A DNA stretch of 64,000 bases from Ophiocordyceps camponoti-saundersi (nom. inval.) (Eukaryota > Ascomycota > Sordariomycetes > Hypocreales > Ophiocordycipitaceae). This document shows positions 33,657-43,930 of the stretch, in pieces. The position numbers and the translations under genes were made by a program. The DNA lies in contig PDHQ01000081.1 of NCBI GenBank assembly GCA_003339415.1, forward strand, positions 62,001 to 126,000, read 5' to 3'. Every line of letters begins with the position of its first letter. The first letter of the stretch is position 1. The notes below the pieces were generated by a model. It ran no database searches. It was not told the origin of the DNA and worked only from the letters and a program-made list of their open reading frames with translations.

Positions 33657-35723
33657 TTACTTGGAGGCCATCGTCGGGATGGTGGTGACGGTGACGGTGA
33701 CGGTATCTCGTTCCTTTTCCGTCTCCGTCACCGTCACCGTCATATAAACCCGACGAGGACCGGCTTCGTCATCCTCTTTAGGAGCGACGACGGCGGCTTT
33801 TCCCTGCGCTGAGAGGCCGTCTAGCGGCAAGACCATCAGGGCGGGGGGTTTCGGAGCCGGGGCCTGGACTGAGGGCGTAGGGGTCGGGTACAGGTAGGGG
33901 GTTGTGATGGTTGGGGTCGGGCCTGCTATCGGGCCGGTGACGGAGATGAAGCCTGGTTTGCCGGTGGGGGCTTTCGATGAGGAGGGTGTTGGAGTCGCGG
34001 TGTGGTGGTCTTTGTGTGTGCATGATGATGATGATGATGGCTGCTTCGACGATGGGCTCGACTGCGTCTGATACGAAGCCGAGCTGCTGCTATCCGTGAC
34101 GGTGACGACAGTCGTGAGCGTAACCATAGACCTCGTCTGCGCCTTTCCCGCCCCCTCAACCAACTTCTTCGGCAGCGCATCCTTGCCCAGAACCTTGAGG
34201 GCATCCAAGCCCGTCCTACAAGCGACGTAAACACCAACCTTTGAAGAAAAAGGCCAAGCCCAGCACCTCTCCTCCTTCTGCGCGCAGGCCTCGAGCTCGA
34301 AGGCTCCGTCCTTGCAGCGGGCGATCTTGCCGTCGACGCAGGCTTTTTGCTCGGGAAGGCAGGGCTGGGTGGGCGTTAGGATTGAGTAGAGCTTGTTTAG
34401 GTGCGTTGCTAGCATTATGTTTTGGGCGTAGGTGTGGGATGGTGAGGGCTGTGGGGGAGGGCTTGTTGTGGATGGGAGAGGGGGGATTGGGTAGGAGGGG
34501 ATTTCGAGGCTTGAGGGGGAGGGGATTATCGAGACGAGGGAGAGGTGTGTTGGTGATGTTGGGGAGGGGGTTGTTGTGCTGGGATTTGGTGGTGCTGCGG
34601 AGGTGTGAGGCGATGGGAGGGCGTAGGTTGGTGCTGGCGTAGATGATGAGGGGGAGGAGATGAATGAGACGAGGGCGAGGTTATGGCTTGCGAGACGGTC
34701 GTAGACGTCTGTGATGGACGGTTCTGACGATGGCATCACCATCGTCAACGACGTCGTCAAGACAGACGGCTTCATCGATGCCGTCGACGCAGATTCCGAG
34801 ATGGCAGACGGCGCTATGATGAGCGTCGAGGACAGCGCAGACGATGAAATGCTGGCGGCGTAGCTGGTAGCAGTAGTCTCATCTTCGGTGGTTGTCTCCT
34901 TGCTGGAAGAGGTTGCAAATGGCTTTGACGACGGGGGAGTGGTAGAGGCTTCTTTCGTGTAGGTGCTGTTCTTGATGGGTGGCGTGATTCCCGGGGGCGT
35001 TGGTGCTGACGTGCTTGTGGTCGTGGTGCTTGTCTCTGAGGTTTGCGTTGACGATGACAGGGAGATTGGCGTCGAGGATATAACAGCTTCTTCTTGAGGT
35101 GAAGAAGACGAGGAAGAAGGAACTGAAGATTGAGAAGTGGCATAGACCGGGCTGCTCGTCTCCTTTGAAGCTTGCGTCGATGATGCACCCTCCAGAAGCG
35201 AAGACGAAGAAGAGACCACAGAGGTTTGACCAGTAGCAGAAACCAAGCTGCTCGTCGACACCCCATCCGTAGACAAGCCGTACGCTGAAGAACCAGCAGC
35301 AGCACTCAACTCAAAGGCCGTAACGGCAGTCGGCAAAGAAGAGCTCGTCACCGCCCTCGAAGACGTAAGCCCATCGACGGGAACGATCTGTACGCCGAGG
35401 GGGAGAGGCGTAGACGTTGAAGGCTTGGTGCTTCGTGACTCGACGCTGATGCTACCGTGTAAGTCTTTTCTTCTCTTTCTTTTGGGAAGGGGGAAAAGAC
35501 GAACCTGGTTGATGAAGATGGAGATGAAGATGGGTAAGAAGACGATATGTTTAGATGACGCTTTTCGAGTTGACTGTTTTTTTGGATCTGGTTTAGTTGA
35601 TGTTTGGTGTGAAGAGGAGGGGTTAGGAAGGGAGACGAACGGTGAAGAAGGTGGTGGCAAAGGCGAGGTCAGAACCAGCTGACAAGCCAGAAGGAGGGAA
35701 AAGACATGAAGATGAAGATGCAT
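33657..35723 (-). CDS. Ser/Thr-rich secreted (mucin-like) protein with central Cys module
   Basis: Single exon, 688 aa. A signal peptide (MHLHLHVFSLLLACQLVLTS) starts it. About 85% of the chain is Ser/Thr/Pro-rich low complexity (residues 100-440 and 540-650), suited to O-mannosylation. At about residues 450-510 there is a compact module with six Cys: QPCLPEQKACVDGKIARC, then CAQKEERCWAWPF and VYVACRT. This pattern recurs in fungal secreted Ser-rich proteins and resembles a CBM19-like chitin-binding motif, but I cannot confirm that. The C-terminus has TVTVTVT repeats and no hydrophobic GPI tail. A hydrophobic patch near residues 60-70 could be mistaken for an intron, but no frame-preserving splice was found. 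Likely a cell-wall or matrix protein. Confidence 0.7.
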   Translation of the reverse strand: MHLHLHVFSLLLACQLVLTSPLPPPSSPFVSLPNPSSSHQTSTKPDPKKQSTRKASSKHIVFLPIFISIFINQVRLFPLPKRKRRKDLHGSISVESRSTKPSTSTPLPLGVQIVPVDGLTSSRAVTSSSLPTAVTAFELSAAAGSSAYGLSTDGVSTSSLVSATGQTSVVSSSSSLLEGASSTQASKETSSPVYATSQSSVPSSSSSSPQEEAVISSTPISLSSSTQTSETSTTTTSTSAPTPPGITPPIKNSTYTKEASTTPPSSKPFATSSSKETTTEDETTATSYAASISSSALSSTLIIAPSAISESASTASMKPSVLTTSLTMVMPSSEPSITDVYDRLASHNLALVSFISSPSSSTPAPTYALPSPHTSAAPPNPSTTTPSPTSPTHLSLVSIIPSPSSLEIPSYPIPPLPSTTSPPPQPSPSHTYAQNIMLATHLNKLYSILTPTQPCLPEQKACVDGKIARCKDGAFELEACAQKEERCWAWPFSSKVGVYVACRTGLDALKVLGKDALPKKLVEGAGKAQTRSMVTLTTVVTVTDSSSSASYQTQSSPSSKQPSSSSSCTHKDHHTATPTPSSSKAPTGKPGFISVTGPIAGPTPTITTPYLYPTPTPSVQAPAPKPPALMVLPLDGLSAQGKAAVVAPKEDDEAGPRRVYMTVTVTETEKERDTVTVTVTTIPTMASK

Positions 35724-36826
35724 TTTTTAGTCGTTTACTGATTTGAGGTTAAAGAGTGTGTGTTTTTTCTTTGAAGGGGATGATGGTGGTGGTGATGTTG
35801 ATAGTGATGGTGATGGTGAAGGTGATGGTGAAGATGGTGAAGATGGATGTAATGAAAGTAAAGTTGAAGAAAGAAAGATCAAGAAAAGAATAGAATAGAA
35901 TAGAAAAACGTAACAGCACGAAAAAAAACCCACGAAAGAAGAAGAAGAAGAAGAAGAAGAAGAAATCACGACGCCCAACCAAAAAGTAACCTCCAAAACT
36001 CACGACAACATACGGGGGGGAACCAAACAGAAGATATACCATCTCCCTCTCTCCTCTCCTCCGCAGACGCACGTTACTATACATAAATACATACACGTAT
36101 ACATGCGTATTATCACGGATAAGCAACAAGCAAATCACCCTTTCCTATCCGCGCGCCTATCCATGCGTCTCTAAGCCAATCACTTTCCCCAACCCAACCC
36201 ACCGCGCCTCATCATACCGCAATCTATTCACGTCTCTTTATAAATGCCATACAAAGGTCTGTGGCTGAGTTGAGGTACTGATTGTCTGATTACGCTGTTG
36301 TTTTCTTTTAAGGGAGTTTGGAATGCTTGCTTCTTATATCTGTATTTGCTGTGAGAGGAGAGGGGAGGTGAAAAGGTCAGCTGAGGAGGCTGTACGGATG
36401 TACATACGGATTGATTTGGTGCCGTCATGTCGGATCTGGCCCCTGCATTCTGCGTTATCTGCAGCGGCGTGGGTCTTTAGCCGCCGAGCCGCATCACGTG
36501 CTCTTCTCTCTTCTCTTCTCCTCTCCCTCTCCCTCTCCCTCTCCTGTCTCTCTCCAGTCTCTCTCTCCTATCCAATACAATCCCAATCAACTGACAAACA
36601 CCACACACACCCAACCATCTCCCCTCCCAATCGCATGCCAACTTCCTGCATATCCGTACATCTACCCTCATCAACCGCATCCAAGTCCTTACGTTACACC
36701 ACATTCGTATCTGCTGAAGCCCTTCTTCCCCCCTCCCCTGCACTCAGTGTCTGCTACATGTATATTCATCTCACGCATCTGCCTCAAAGTGCCAGAGCTC
36801 TGCACCATCAAGACATCATCATCTAC
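35724..36826. other. Intergenic
   Basis: GAA-rich (35935-35965) and GGTGAT-rich (35775-35840) simple sequence forms the leader of the mucin-like gene. CT-rich block at 36500-36570 and CCTACC at 36823-36834. No gene supported. Confidence 0.55.
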
Positions 36827-39636
36827 CTACCTACCCAGCCATCTACAAATCTTCACCCCCCCCCCTCGCCATCGCCATATCTCCAACAACCTCCTCAACT
36901 CCCTCGTAGGCCGATGCCGATAAAGCTGCTCATACACCTCCACCGCCCCGTCATCAGGCCAAGGCCACCCAATCGCCTCGACCTCCCGCCGCAGCGCCTC
37001 CGTCTCCTCCGCCGCCACCAGCGGCTCCACCAGGTAGCGGAAGGCGCAAAAGGCCTCGAAAAAGTCCGCCTCCGACGGCGCCTCCGACAGTCCCGCCATC
37101 TGCTCCCTCACCTCCGCCTGCGCCCACTGCGCCACCGTCCACCGCAGCGACGCCACCGCCTCTTCCGCCTCCCCCGTGTACGCCAGCGCTAGTACGTACT
37201 CGTGCTGGTGCTCACCGCTCACCGCGTCCGTCCGGCACAGCATCCGATCGAGCCCCGTCACCGGCTGCTCCCCCAGCAACCCCTGGCTGACCCTTTCCTG
37301 CTCGACCAACCTTCTAAACTCCATCTTCATCCGGTCGACGGCCACATCCATCACCGGCACGAGCTGCGTCATCTTCATCGTCATCGTCTTCCTCATCCTC
37401 ATTCTCTTACCCCCCCTCTTCCCATCCTCTTCTCCCCTCTCCATCTCCATCTCCATCTCCCCCACCTCCACCTCCGCCTCCGCCTCCGCCTCCGCCTTCT
37501 TCAGCAGTCGCGGTATCTCTCGTCCCATCACCTTGCGGACGCACTTGCAAAACTGCACAAACGCCGACACGTTCATCCCGTTGCTCTCCTTGATCCGATC
37601 CAACACGTAGTGCGCCTTTCTCATGTGCTCTCGCCACGAGTCCCGGCAGGCGACCCTTGGCTTCGACAGACCCTTGAGCACGATGCCCCAGATGTGAGGC
37701 GTCCAGCGCCGAGAGTCCGGGTCCAGCTCCATCCTGGCCAGCCTCATCGCCCGCTGCAGGGGCCAGTACCCGTCCGACACCGGCGCCTGCGTGCACGCCT
37801 GCATGTAGGCCGCAAGCAGCGCTCTGGGTATCTTTCGGATCCCTTCCACTTCTGGCGTCCTGGCCGTCAGGCACTGCACCATCTCCGCATCCTCCGTGCT
37901 GTCCTTGAGGTATTGGTGAGCTGTCAGCAGCGATTCCGCGCTCGACACTAGGATCCGCAGGCAGGTGCCTTGCGGTCTGAGGTCGCGACGCAGCATCTGC
38001 CGATATAGCTCTGCTATCGTCGGAGGACGCACTCGGGCCCTCTCAAACTCCGTGAGCTTGGCCTCGTGATTCGTCGGAAAGTTCAATGCCTTTTGCCCTG
38101 GCAGCGTCGTGCTGTACGGTTCCACGTTTCGGAGAGTCAGCTTGTGGAACATGATGGTGTACTGCGGCAGTCCGGGCTCCATGTCCGCCTGTGGCGGGTC
38201 CAAGAACCTCGCCCAGGCCTCCGTCGCGTTGCGCGTTGCCCTGATGGATGCCGTCCAGACGCCGTATCCTTCGTGGTTCGACGACCTTTGACGGATGGTC
38301 GGCGTTCCGTCCGTCGACCTTCCCTGAAGAACGTCCAGGGCGTCGTCCTCGTCCGTCATGGAATAGCCGGCCTCTTGCATGAGCGTGCCCGCGTTCACCG
38401 ATCGGCTCCAGCTTTCTTGCGGGCTGGTCTTTTCGTCTATCCCATCGGCTGGCCTTAGGAATGGTGGCCACGACGTGGCATGGCGCTTCACGTTGCGAGC
38501 ATCCGTCGCGTCGTGGGCCATGCCGGCCAGTACAGAACGAATCGCTTGGAAGCCCTTCTGAACCACCAGCGGTGGCCTTTCTTCGTCTTGGCATGCGTTC
38601 AAGATAATGCGCTGTGCCTCCCAGAAGTAGGCGTTGGGATGACGTCTGTTGATTGAAAGCTGATGGGCGTGTGGCTGTGTCAGGCTCAGAGCCCTGTTAA
38701 ACACCCGGCATTGGATATTGAATATCCTCCTCGACTTGGCCGCGAGCGCCGCCATCTCCTCGATGTATTGCACAGCGACGCGCGCAATCTTGACTATCAG
38801 TCTGGGCTCCATCCGAAACACATGCATCGCCAGCGGCAGCACAACAGCGCCGAACCTATGTTGGCTGGCAACCAGCGCTTTCTCGCGAGACCCTACGATG
38901 CTGCTGTCCCCTTGCCGCCATAGCTTCTCGTCCCAGAATTGGATGGCACACGACTCGATCAGGGCATCGAGCGTCTCGATTTTGGTAATCTGCGATGACT
39001 TGCGAAGGAGAAACTTGAACAGAAACTCGGGCACCGGTCTCTTGACCTGCATCAATCGCTGGCACCGCTCTTCATCCGTCCGGCCCGAAAGGATAAAGTG
39101 GTAGTCGTGTAGCGATTCCTTCGAGTGACCATGTGACGTCAGCTTTCCCACGATGCCCTCCCACTCCTCATCATTGGGCAGCAAGCTTTGCAGCTGACCG
39201 TATTCGAGCGTCTTGTTCCGGAACAGCATTTGCAACAGTATGTTGTATAGCCGTGGGCTACGCGTCTGGGATATCTTTCTCCTTAGCCCTTCGCTTTCCC
39301 ATCCGCCGGCCATGGCCCGTATGAAGGTCTCTGTTGTGCCATTTCGTGATGGTTCCTCGTCGAATGTTTCGCAGAGGCTGTTGGGTGGTTTCCAAGCTCC
39401 TTCGTCCGTCAGGTTACGGCTCCAGTCCGTCAGGTTACGGCTCCATATCGACGGTGACGAGCGAACATGTCTCTTCACAAGTCAATCAATCAGTCAATTC
39501 CAATCATCAGCTTTCTTTTTCTCTATCTTTCCAAGAACAGATAAACGATATATCTCCTACTTACCGTCAGCGACAGCAAAACAGAGTTCGAAAGAGGCCT
39601 TCTTCGCTGCAGCTGCCGTGCTGCATTTCTGAGCAT
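36827..39636 (-). CDS. Unrecognised mitochondrial protein, helical repeat (PPR-like) character
   Basis: Exons are 39565-39636 and 36827-39472 (905 aa). The short first exon encodes a textbook presequence (MLRNAARQLQRRRPLSNSV), joined by a 92-nt intron (GTAAGT..GAAG) to RHVRSSPSIWSRNLTD. The body is helical with no catalytic motif that I recognise. Segments such as TIAELYRQMLRRDLRPQGTC and PHIWGIVLKGLSKP have the spacing of PPR-like helical pairs seen in fungal mitochondrial RNA or translation factors. A charged low-complexity block (KKAEAEAEAEVEV, then MEMEMERGEE and MRMRKTMTMKMT) lies at about residues 665-715. A tandem duplication repeats WSRNLTD near the N-terminus. The alternative start at 39646 is in a different frame and looks less mitochondrial. 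Function unknown; mitochondrial gene expression is a guess. Confidence 0.7.
39404..39445 (-). repeat. Tandem 21-bp duplication in coding sequence
   Basis: Two exact 21-bp copies (39404-39424 and 39425-39445) add one extra WSRNLTD to the mitochondrial protein just after the presequence. Confidence 0.9.
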
Positions 39637-40041
39637 TTCTCTTCATACTTTGTTCACTCACTTCCACATTCTGAGCGTGAAAGAACGGGGCGCCTGACGA
39701 TGTCTGGCTTCTTTGACGGTCGCTGTACTCTGGGAGTGAATTATGAGGTTGGGAAAAAAACTTTGGCTCGAGGTGAGCGGGTAAGGTTTGTAGCTCGGTG
39801 TACGAGTGGTGAGCTGATTGCTGATATGCAACAACTGAAGCTTGCAGATAACCGGGAAGCCGTGTCGGGCGTCTTGACTATCAACATCATGGTGGCTTCT
39901 TCAACGTCTTCTTCCTCCTATCTTCGCACATAGGCTTGTAATCAGAGGACAATGGCGGATAAATTCTCCCCTACAAAGGCCCTCAACGTTTTCCAGATAC
40001 GCCCTCGCTGCAAAATGCTGTCATCTGCCCGACCCGTCCAC
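39637..40041. other. Intergenic
   Basis: Promoter side of the 905-aa gene and 3' flank of prefoldin 3. A plus-strand frame with an ATG at 39700 encodes 77 residues but has no homology I recognise and is not called. Confidence 0.55.
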
Positions 40042-40990
40042 TCAGTCGTCCGGTGAGGCCTCGCCGTCCTTTTTCTTCGCCTTGGCCTCTTCACCGCTTG
40101 CTTTTTCCTTGCGCTTTTGCACTACCTCCCAGTTATAGACTCGGGCAATTGCTACCTCCATTGTCTATTTCCGCAGATAGATAGGTTGATGGGTATATGT
40201 CAGCCATGTCTTGCGTCGTCTTTCTCGTCTGGTAGCTTTGGCGTACCGTGATTTGCTCGCGTAGAAAGTCCACGTCCTCTTCACAGTTGGAGAGGCTCGT
40301 TTTTGCCGTTTTGAGCTTCGATTGTAGGAGAGTTTCGGCTTCGTCGATGGGGTACGAGAGCATCACGTTGGCCTGTGCCTTGGTCAGCCTGTCCGCCTCA
40401 CGCACATCCCCTTCTATCATGGGAGATCTCACCCCGAGCCAGATGTAGACCTCGTCGGTGGGTGGAATCTTCGCTTGAGCGTAGAGCGTATCGTTGAACT
40501 CAAACGTCGTCTCGATGGGATCGCTCTCGTCCTACCGCCTCATATCACCCCCTCTCTTCCATCAGAACTCCTGTCCCCGACGCAGCCCAGACGATCGCAC
40601 CTTTGGCGCCTTGAGAAAGCGCACAGCGTCAAGCGTCTTCTGAATATCAGGTAGCTTGTCTTTGAGCCCTGCCATTCTGCGCTGGAGATTCATCTCCATG
40701 AACTGGTACTTTCTGTTTTCGCATGCTGGTTACTGACGTGATACACGAGGCTTGTGTCGTTCGAAGGCCTACGAGATCATTTCTTGGAAGCTTTGTAGCG
40801 TCGCTTCGACGTCCTGCCGCGTCGTGACATAGTCTTCGACTTGGTCCACGAATGGCGCATAGGGAATCCCTCGAGGGTTTGTCGGAGCCGCATCCTTGCT
40901 GCTGCTTGGGCTATTTGGTAAGAAACGTCGATAGTTTTCTCAGTGATTCACGACTAACCTTGCGGCCGGCGCCTTGCTTGCGCTTGCCAT
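40042..40990 (-). CDS. PAC10: Prefoldin subunit 3 (VBP1/Pac10)
   Basis: Six exons on the minus strand: 40959-40990, 40773-40910, 40601-40712, 40433-40531, 40247-40372 and 40042-40164 (209 aa). All five introns are 48-82 nt and phase-consistent. The product is a short Ala/Ser-rich head, an N-terminal coiled-coil helix (DYVTTRQDVEATLQSFQEMI, then KYQFMEMNLQRRM), the beta hairpins (DTLYAQAKIPPTDEVYIWLG and ANVMLSYPIDEAETLL) and a C-terminal helix (TSLSNCEEDVDFLREQIT, then VAIARVYNWEVVQKRK) with a basic/acidic tail. This is the alpha-type prefoldin 3 layout. It works in the hexameric co-chaperone that delivers actin and tubulin to the CCT chaperonin. The 60-nt fourth intron (40373-40432) is stopless and in frame. 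Confidence 0.92.
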
Positions 40991-41649
40991 TGTCTCAGGC
41001 GACTGAAGAGGTTAGCGAGAAGCAAACGATGGGCTTCTTCAATGGAGCGTCTTTCTTGTCGGTGCTCGGTGTAGCAAGTGGGGCCAGCCTCACCGAGCTA
41101 TAGGGTAGGCATCGTCGAATCGCTCGAGGTCTACGGATACGGAGTACGACTTCACGATTTTGAAACGGTGTAGAAATACGGACACACAAGGATGAAATAA
41201 GTTTGCGGCAAAAGCCGACAATGTCCTGTGACTAATCGCAGATGAGAGGCACCTAAGCCATTGGCCTACAACTCAGATATCGACACGCTCAACAAAGATC
41301 CAAAGACACGACGAGAAAAAAGAGGATGATAAAAAGTCGTATTGCGACGATTCACAAGTTGAAGAAAACAAGACATGACGCTTTGCATCTACCCGGAGCG
41401 AGACGATGAAGCTGCTCATATGAAGAAGTGTAAAACTACGAGCAGAGTCATGGTCGCGTTGCGTCCGTTCGATTGACAGACTCAGCAGGGTAATCGACTA
41501 GAACGCCGAGAGAGAGATGTCGCGATGGAGTTAGAGAGACGCCGGGATGGAGAAGAAGGTGACGGATGAAGAAAGTGATGGCGGAATCGTCGTCGTTAGT
41601 GGGCAAAGCAAACGCCAAGAATGTCAAAGTAAACAAAGGAAACGTCAGT
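40991..41649. other. Intergenic
   Basis: Promoter of prefoldin 3 and 3' flank of the VanZ-like gene (about 660 nt). Only short frames occur; I see nothing specific. Confidence 0.55.
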
Positions 41650-42321
41650 TCAATCCGTCCGCTTCTTGGCTTCTCCCGGATCGGGGGCATCTGGTTCTTT
41701 GGCCTTGGCGGCGACGGGAGGCGGGGACGCCTCGGCGGTAATGTCACCGTCCCAGTCGTCGGCCGCGTTCTCGTTCCAATTGTCCACCTCCTCCTCCAGC
41801 GTTCTCGGCTGGGACGGGCCGTTGGTCACACCGGCTTCTTGGTCCGGGGAGAGCTCGACGCCCTCCTCGTCGGGGACGGCAGTGTATGACTTGCGTTTCC
41901 TGCGCCGCTCAAGCATTCGCCTGTGATACCACGAGCAGAGGCCCACGCCGGCCAGACTGCCGACGACGTTGGCGACGATATCGTAGAGGTCGAAATCGCG
42001 GTCGTTGGGGAGGAAGCTTTGAACAAACTCGGATCCGACACCGAGGATCAGAGTACAGACGATGAGCGTCATGTTGAGCGTGCGTCGGCGGTTCGTATCG
42101 ACGATCCAGTAGAAGACGACGGTTAGGAGGAAGAAGGTGACCATGTGCAGGACCTTGTCGTTGACGAAATGGCCAAGCTGAAGAGTGGAGAGACCGGCGT
42201 AGGCGGCAGCCAGTAGCAGGAACAGGAAGCCGCCTGGCATTGGGCGCCATCAGCACCTCGACGCCAGAAGGGCGAGGAGCGCATCCATGTACTCACCGGC
42301 GAACGGCAAACGTATGCGCAT
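41650..42321 (-). CDS. VanZ-like integral membrane protein
   Basis: Exons are 42297-42321 and 41650-42233 (202 aa), joined by a 63-nt intron. The product starts MRIRLPFAGGFLFLLLAAAY and has four predicted helices: residues 8-24, about 40-54 (VTFFLLTVVFYWI), about 63-80 (LNMTLIVCTLILGVGSEF) and about 93-108 (IVANVVGSLAGVGLCSW). The conserved VanZ-type features are NDKVLHMVTFF, GSEFVQ and DIVANVVGS. A basic stretch (RRMLERRRKRK) follows the last helix, and the tail of about 75 residues is acidic and disordered. Bacterial VanZ relatives contribute low-level teicoplanin resistance; fungal members are conserved but have no established function. The unspliced reading frame upstream is rejected because it lacks the VanZ N-terminus. 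Confidence 0.82.
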
Positions 42322-43930
42322 CCTTGAAATCTGATGAGAGAGGTAGGACTTTGTTGGAGATGGGGGCGAGTGCCAAGGCCGCGCAAACCAGAGCTGAGGC
42401 TGGATCGGCCTCTGTCTCCGGGTCGAAACAGCGAATTTTTGTTCGCAAGGCAGCAGCCGAGAATGGCACAAGTCGGTAGCGATTGTTAGTATAGGCTTAG
42501 GCGTGATAGTCTGCGGTAGTAATTGTAGTAGCAGCAGTGGTTGTAGTGTGTTCGTTGTAGGAAGAGGCTGCGAGAGGATAAGCGAGTTGTGAAAGCAGAC
42601 AAGAGAGAGGCTGAGAGAGCAGAATTTCTCCAGCGGATGGCCAGCAGCGTATACCGATAGGCGAAGTAGTTTTTGTGGGATAGCTATATGGCGAGGTACG
42701 TGAGCTTGGCGTATCTGCTGGTAGCCGGTGCTCAGCGAACCTAGTCGCCCCAACAAAATACATAAGAGCAGAAAAAAAGGATGAAGACGTCGAGCTATCA
42801 CGTGACGCTACCGGACAGGTCGAGAGAGGCCAGGCAAGGACCCTGAGAATGAGCATGTTTGCCATGATTAAGGCACGTGGCAGAGAAAAGGGCAAAGCCT
42901 ACAGGAAGCTGGACAGCGAGTGAGATGGAGACGGCAGCAGATGAGGTCTGTTTGTATGTATGTATGTATGTACGTGTATGTACGCATGCATGTATGTATG
43001 AGGGCTATTCGAAACTGGACATAAAGGTCATTCTTTAGAACGTGTTTCTTGGACATGCGGTCATGGAGCTTGTCCCAGAGATGGCTGCACAGCTCGTGGA
43101 CATGCTCTCCCTAGAGGAGAACTAGATGGTGGCGACTGCAAGAATAAGAGTAGCAGCCGCATGAACAAGAGAACGGCGTCGTTGTCCATCTACCTGGATG
43201 GCGGGCATGGCGGGGTGCGGGGATGGCTCCTCGATGCGGTCGGCAGCTGGTCAAAAGGCGGACGGAGGGGGATAGATGGGGGGGGGCGTCGTTCCAGGTA
43301 TGCGGTCACGTGACTGTTCATGGACTCCTTTGTGGGTTTGGGCATACACATGTGTATGTACATATATACAAGGGCAATTCGCACTCTTCCTTGTTGTTTG
43401 TTGAACAGATGAGAATCTATCAAGAAGAAATGGCGTGAAAGGGAGATTTCCTCTACTCAAATCCCTACCCTAAATACTTACCTTCCACCCAAGGAGGTAG
43501 TATAGCCTCACCTTTCCTGACCTACCTCCAGCAAGAGGACTAGGTGGTATCTCGTGGCAGCAGCAGCAAAAAAAAAGCGTACAAGGTCGTTCGCTACCTC
43601 GGACACGCAGGGATAATCGCGGCCACAACAGGTACCCAGTACCTCTAGCGGCCGCTGGGTCCCCCAGTGTGGGAAAAAGTCCCGCTTCGGGGGAGCGGTA
43701 CCGCCCAAATCTCAACCTCATCTCTCGATCCGCCGACGGAGGCGCCATCCATCAACGCTCCGCCATCGCCGTCGCGTCCGTCGCGAAAGTGCGTCTCCCA
43801 TCTCGGTCGATGCCTCTCCGATCCTCCATGGCGTTTTGAAGTGCTCACGCGTCTCGGCACTGCGACAGCGCATCTCCCCACGCATGGCGACACCGCGCCC
43901 AGTCGTCGCCTCCATCGCCACGGGCCCAGA
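42322..43930. other. Intergenic, divergent VanZ-like / SPT7
   Basis: 1.6 kb. It holds a TGTA microsatellite at 42952-43000, a G run at 43278-43287 and a GC-rich segment from 43640 that is open in the SPT7 frame (ATG at 43667). No separate gene supported. Confidence 0.55.

Noticed and set aside
35464..35516. Possible intron in the Ser/Thr-rich secreted gene (GTTCGT donor to GGTAG)
   Set aside because: Length of 53 nt would shift the frame; the unspliced frame is continuous.
39700..39933. 77-codon plus-strand frame (starts MSGFFDGRC)
   Set aside because: Short, no recognised motif, lies between the divergent ends of two confident genes. A real small gene cannot be excluded without transcripts.
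42250..42801. 183-codon minus-strand frame overlapping the VanZ-like first exon
   Set aside because: It reads through the VanZ leader and intron, and its upper part has no conserved feature. The spliced start at 42321 gives the family N-terminus.
43667..43930. 88-codon upstream extension of SPT7
   Set aside because: Arg/Ser/Pro-rich without family similarity; the ATG at 43931 begins the conserved-looking N-terminus.
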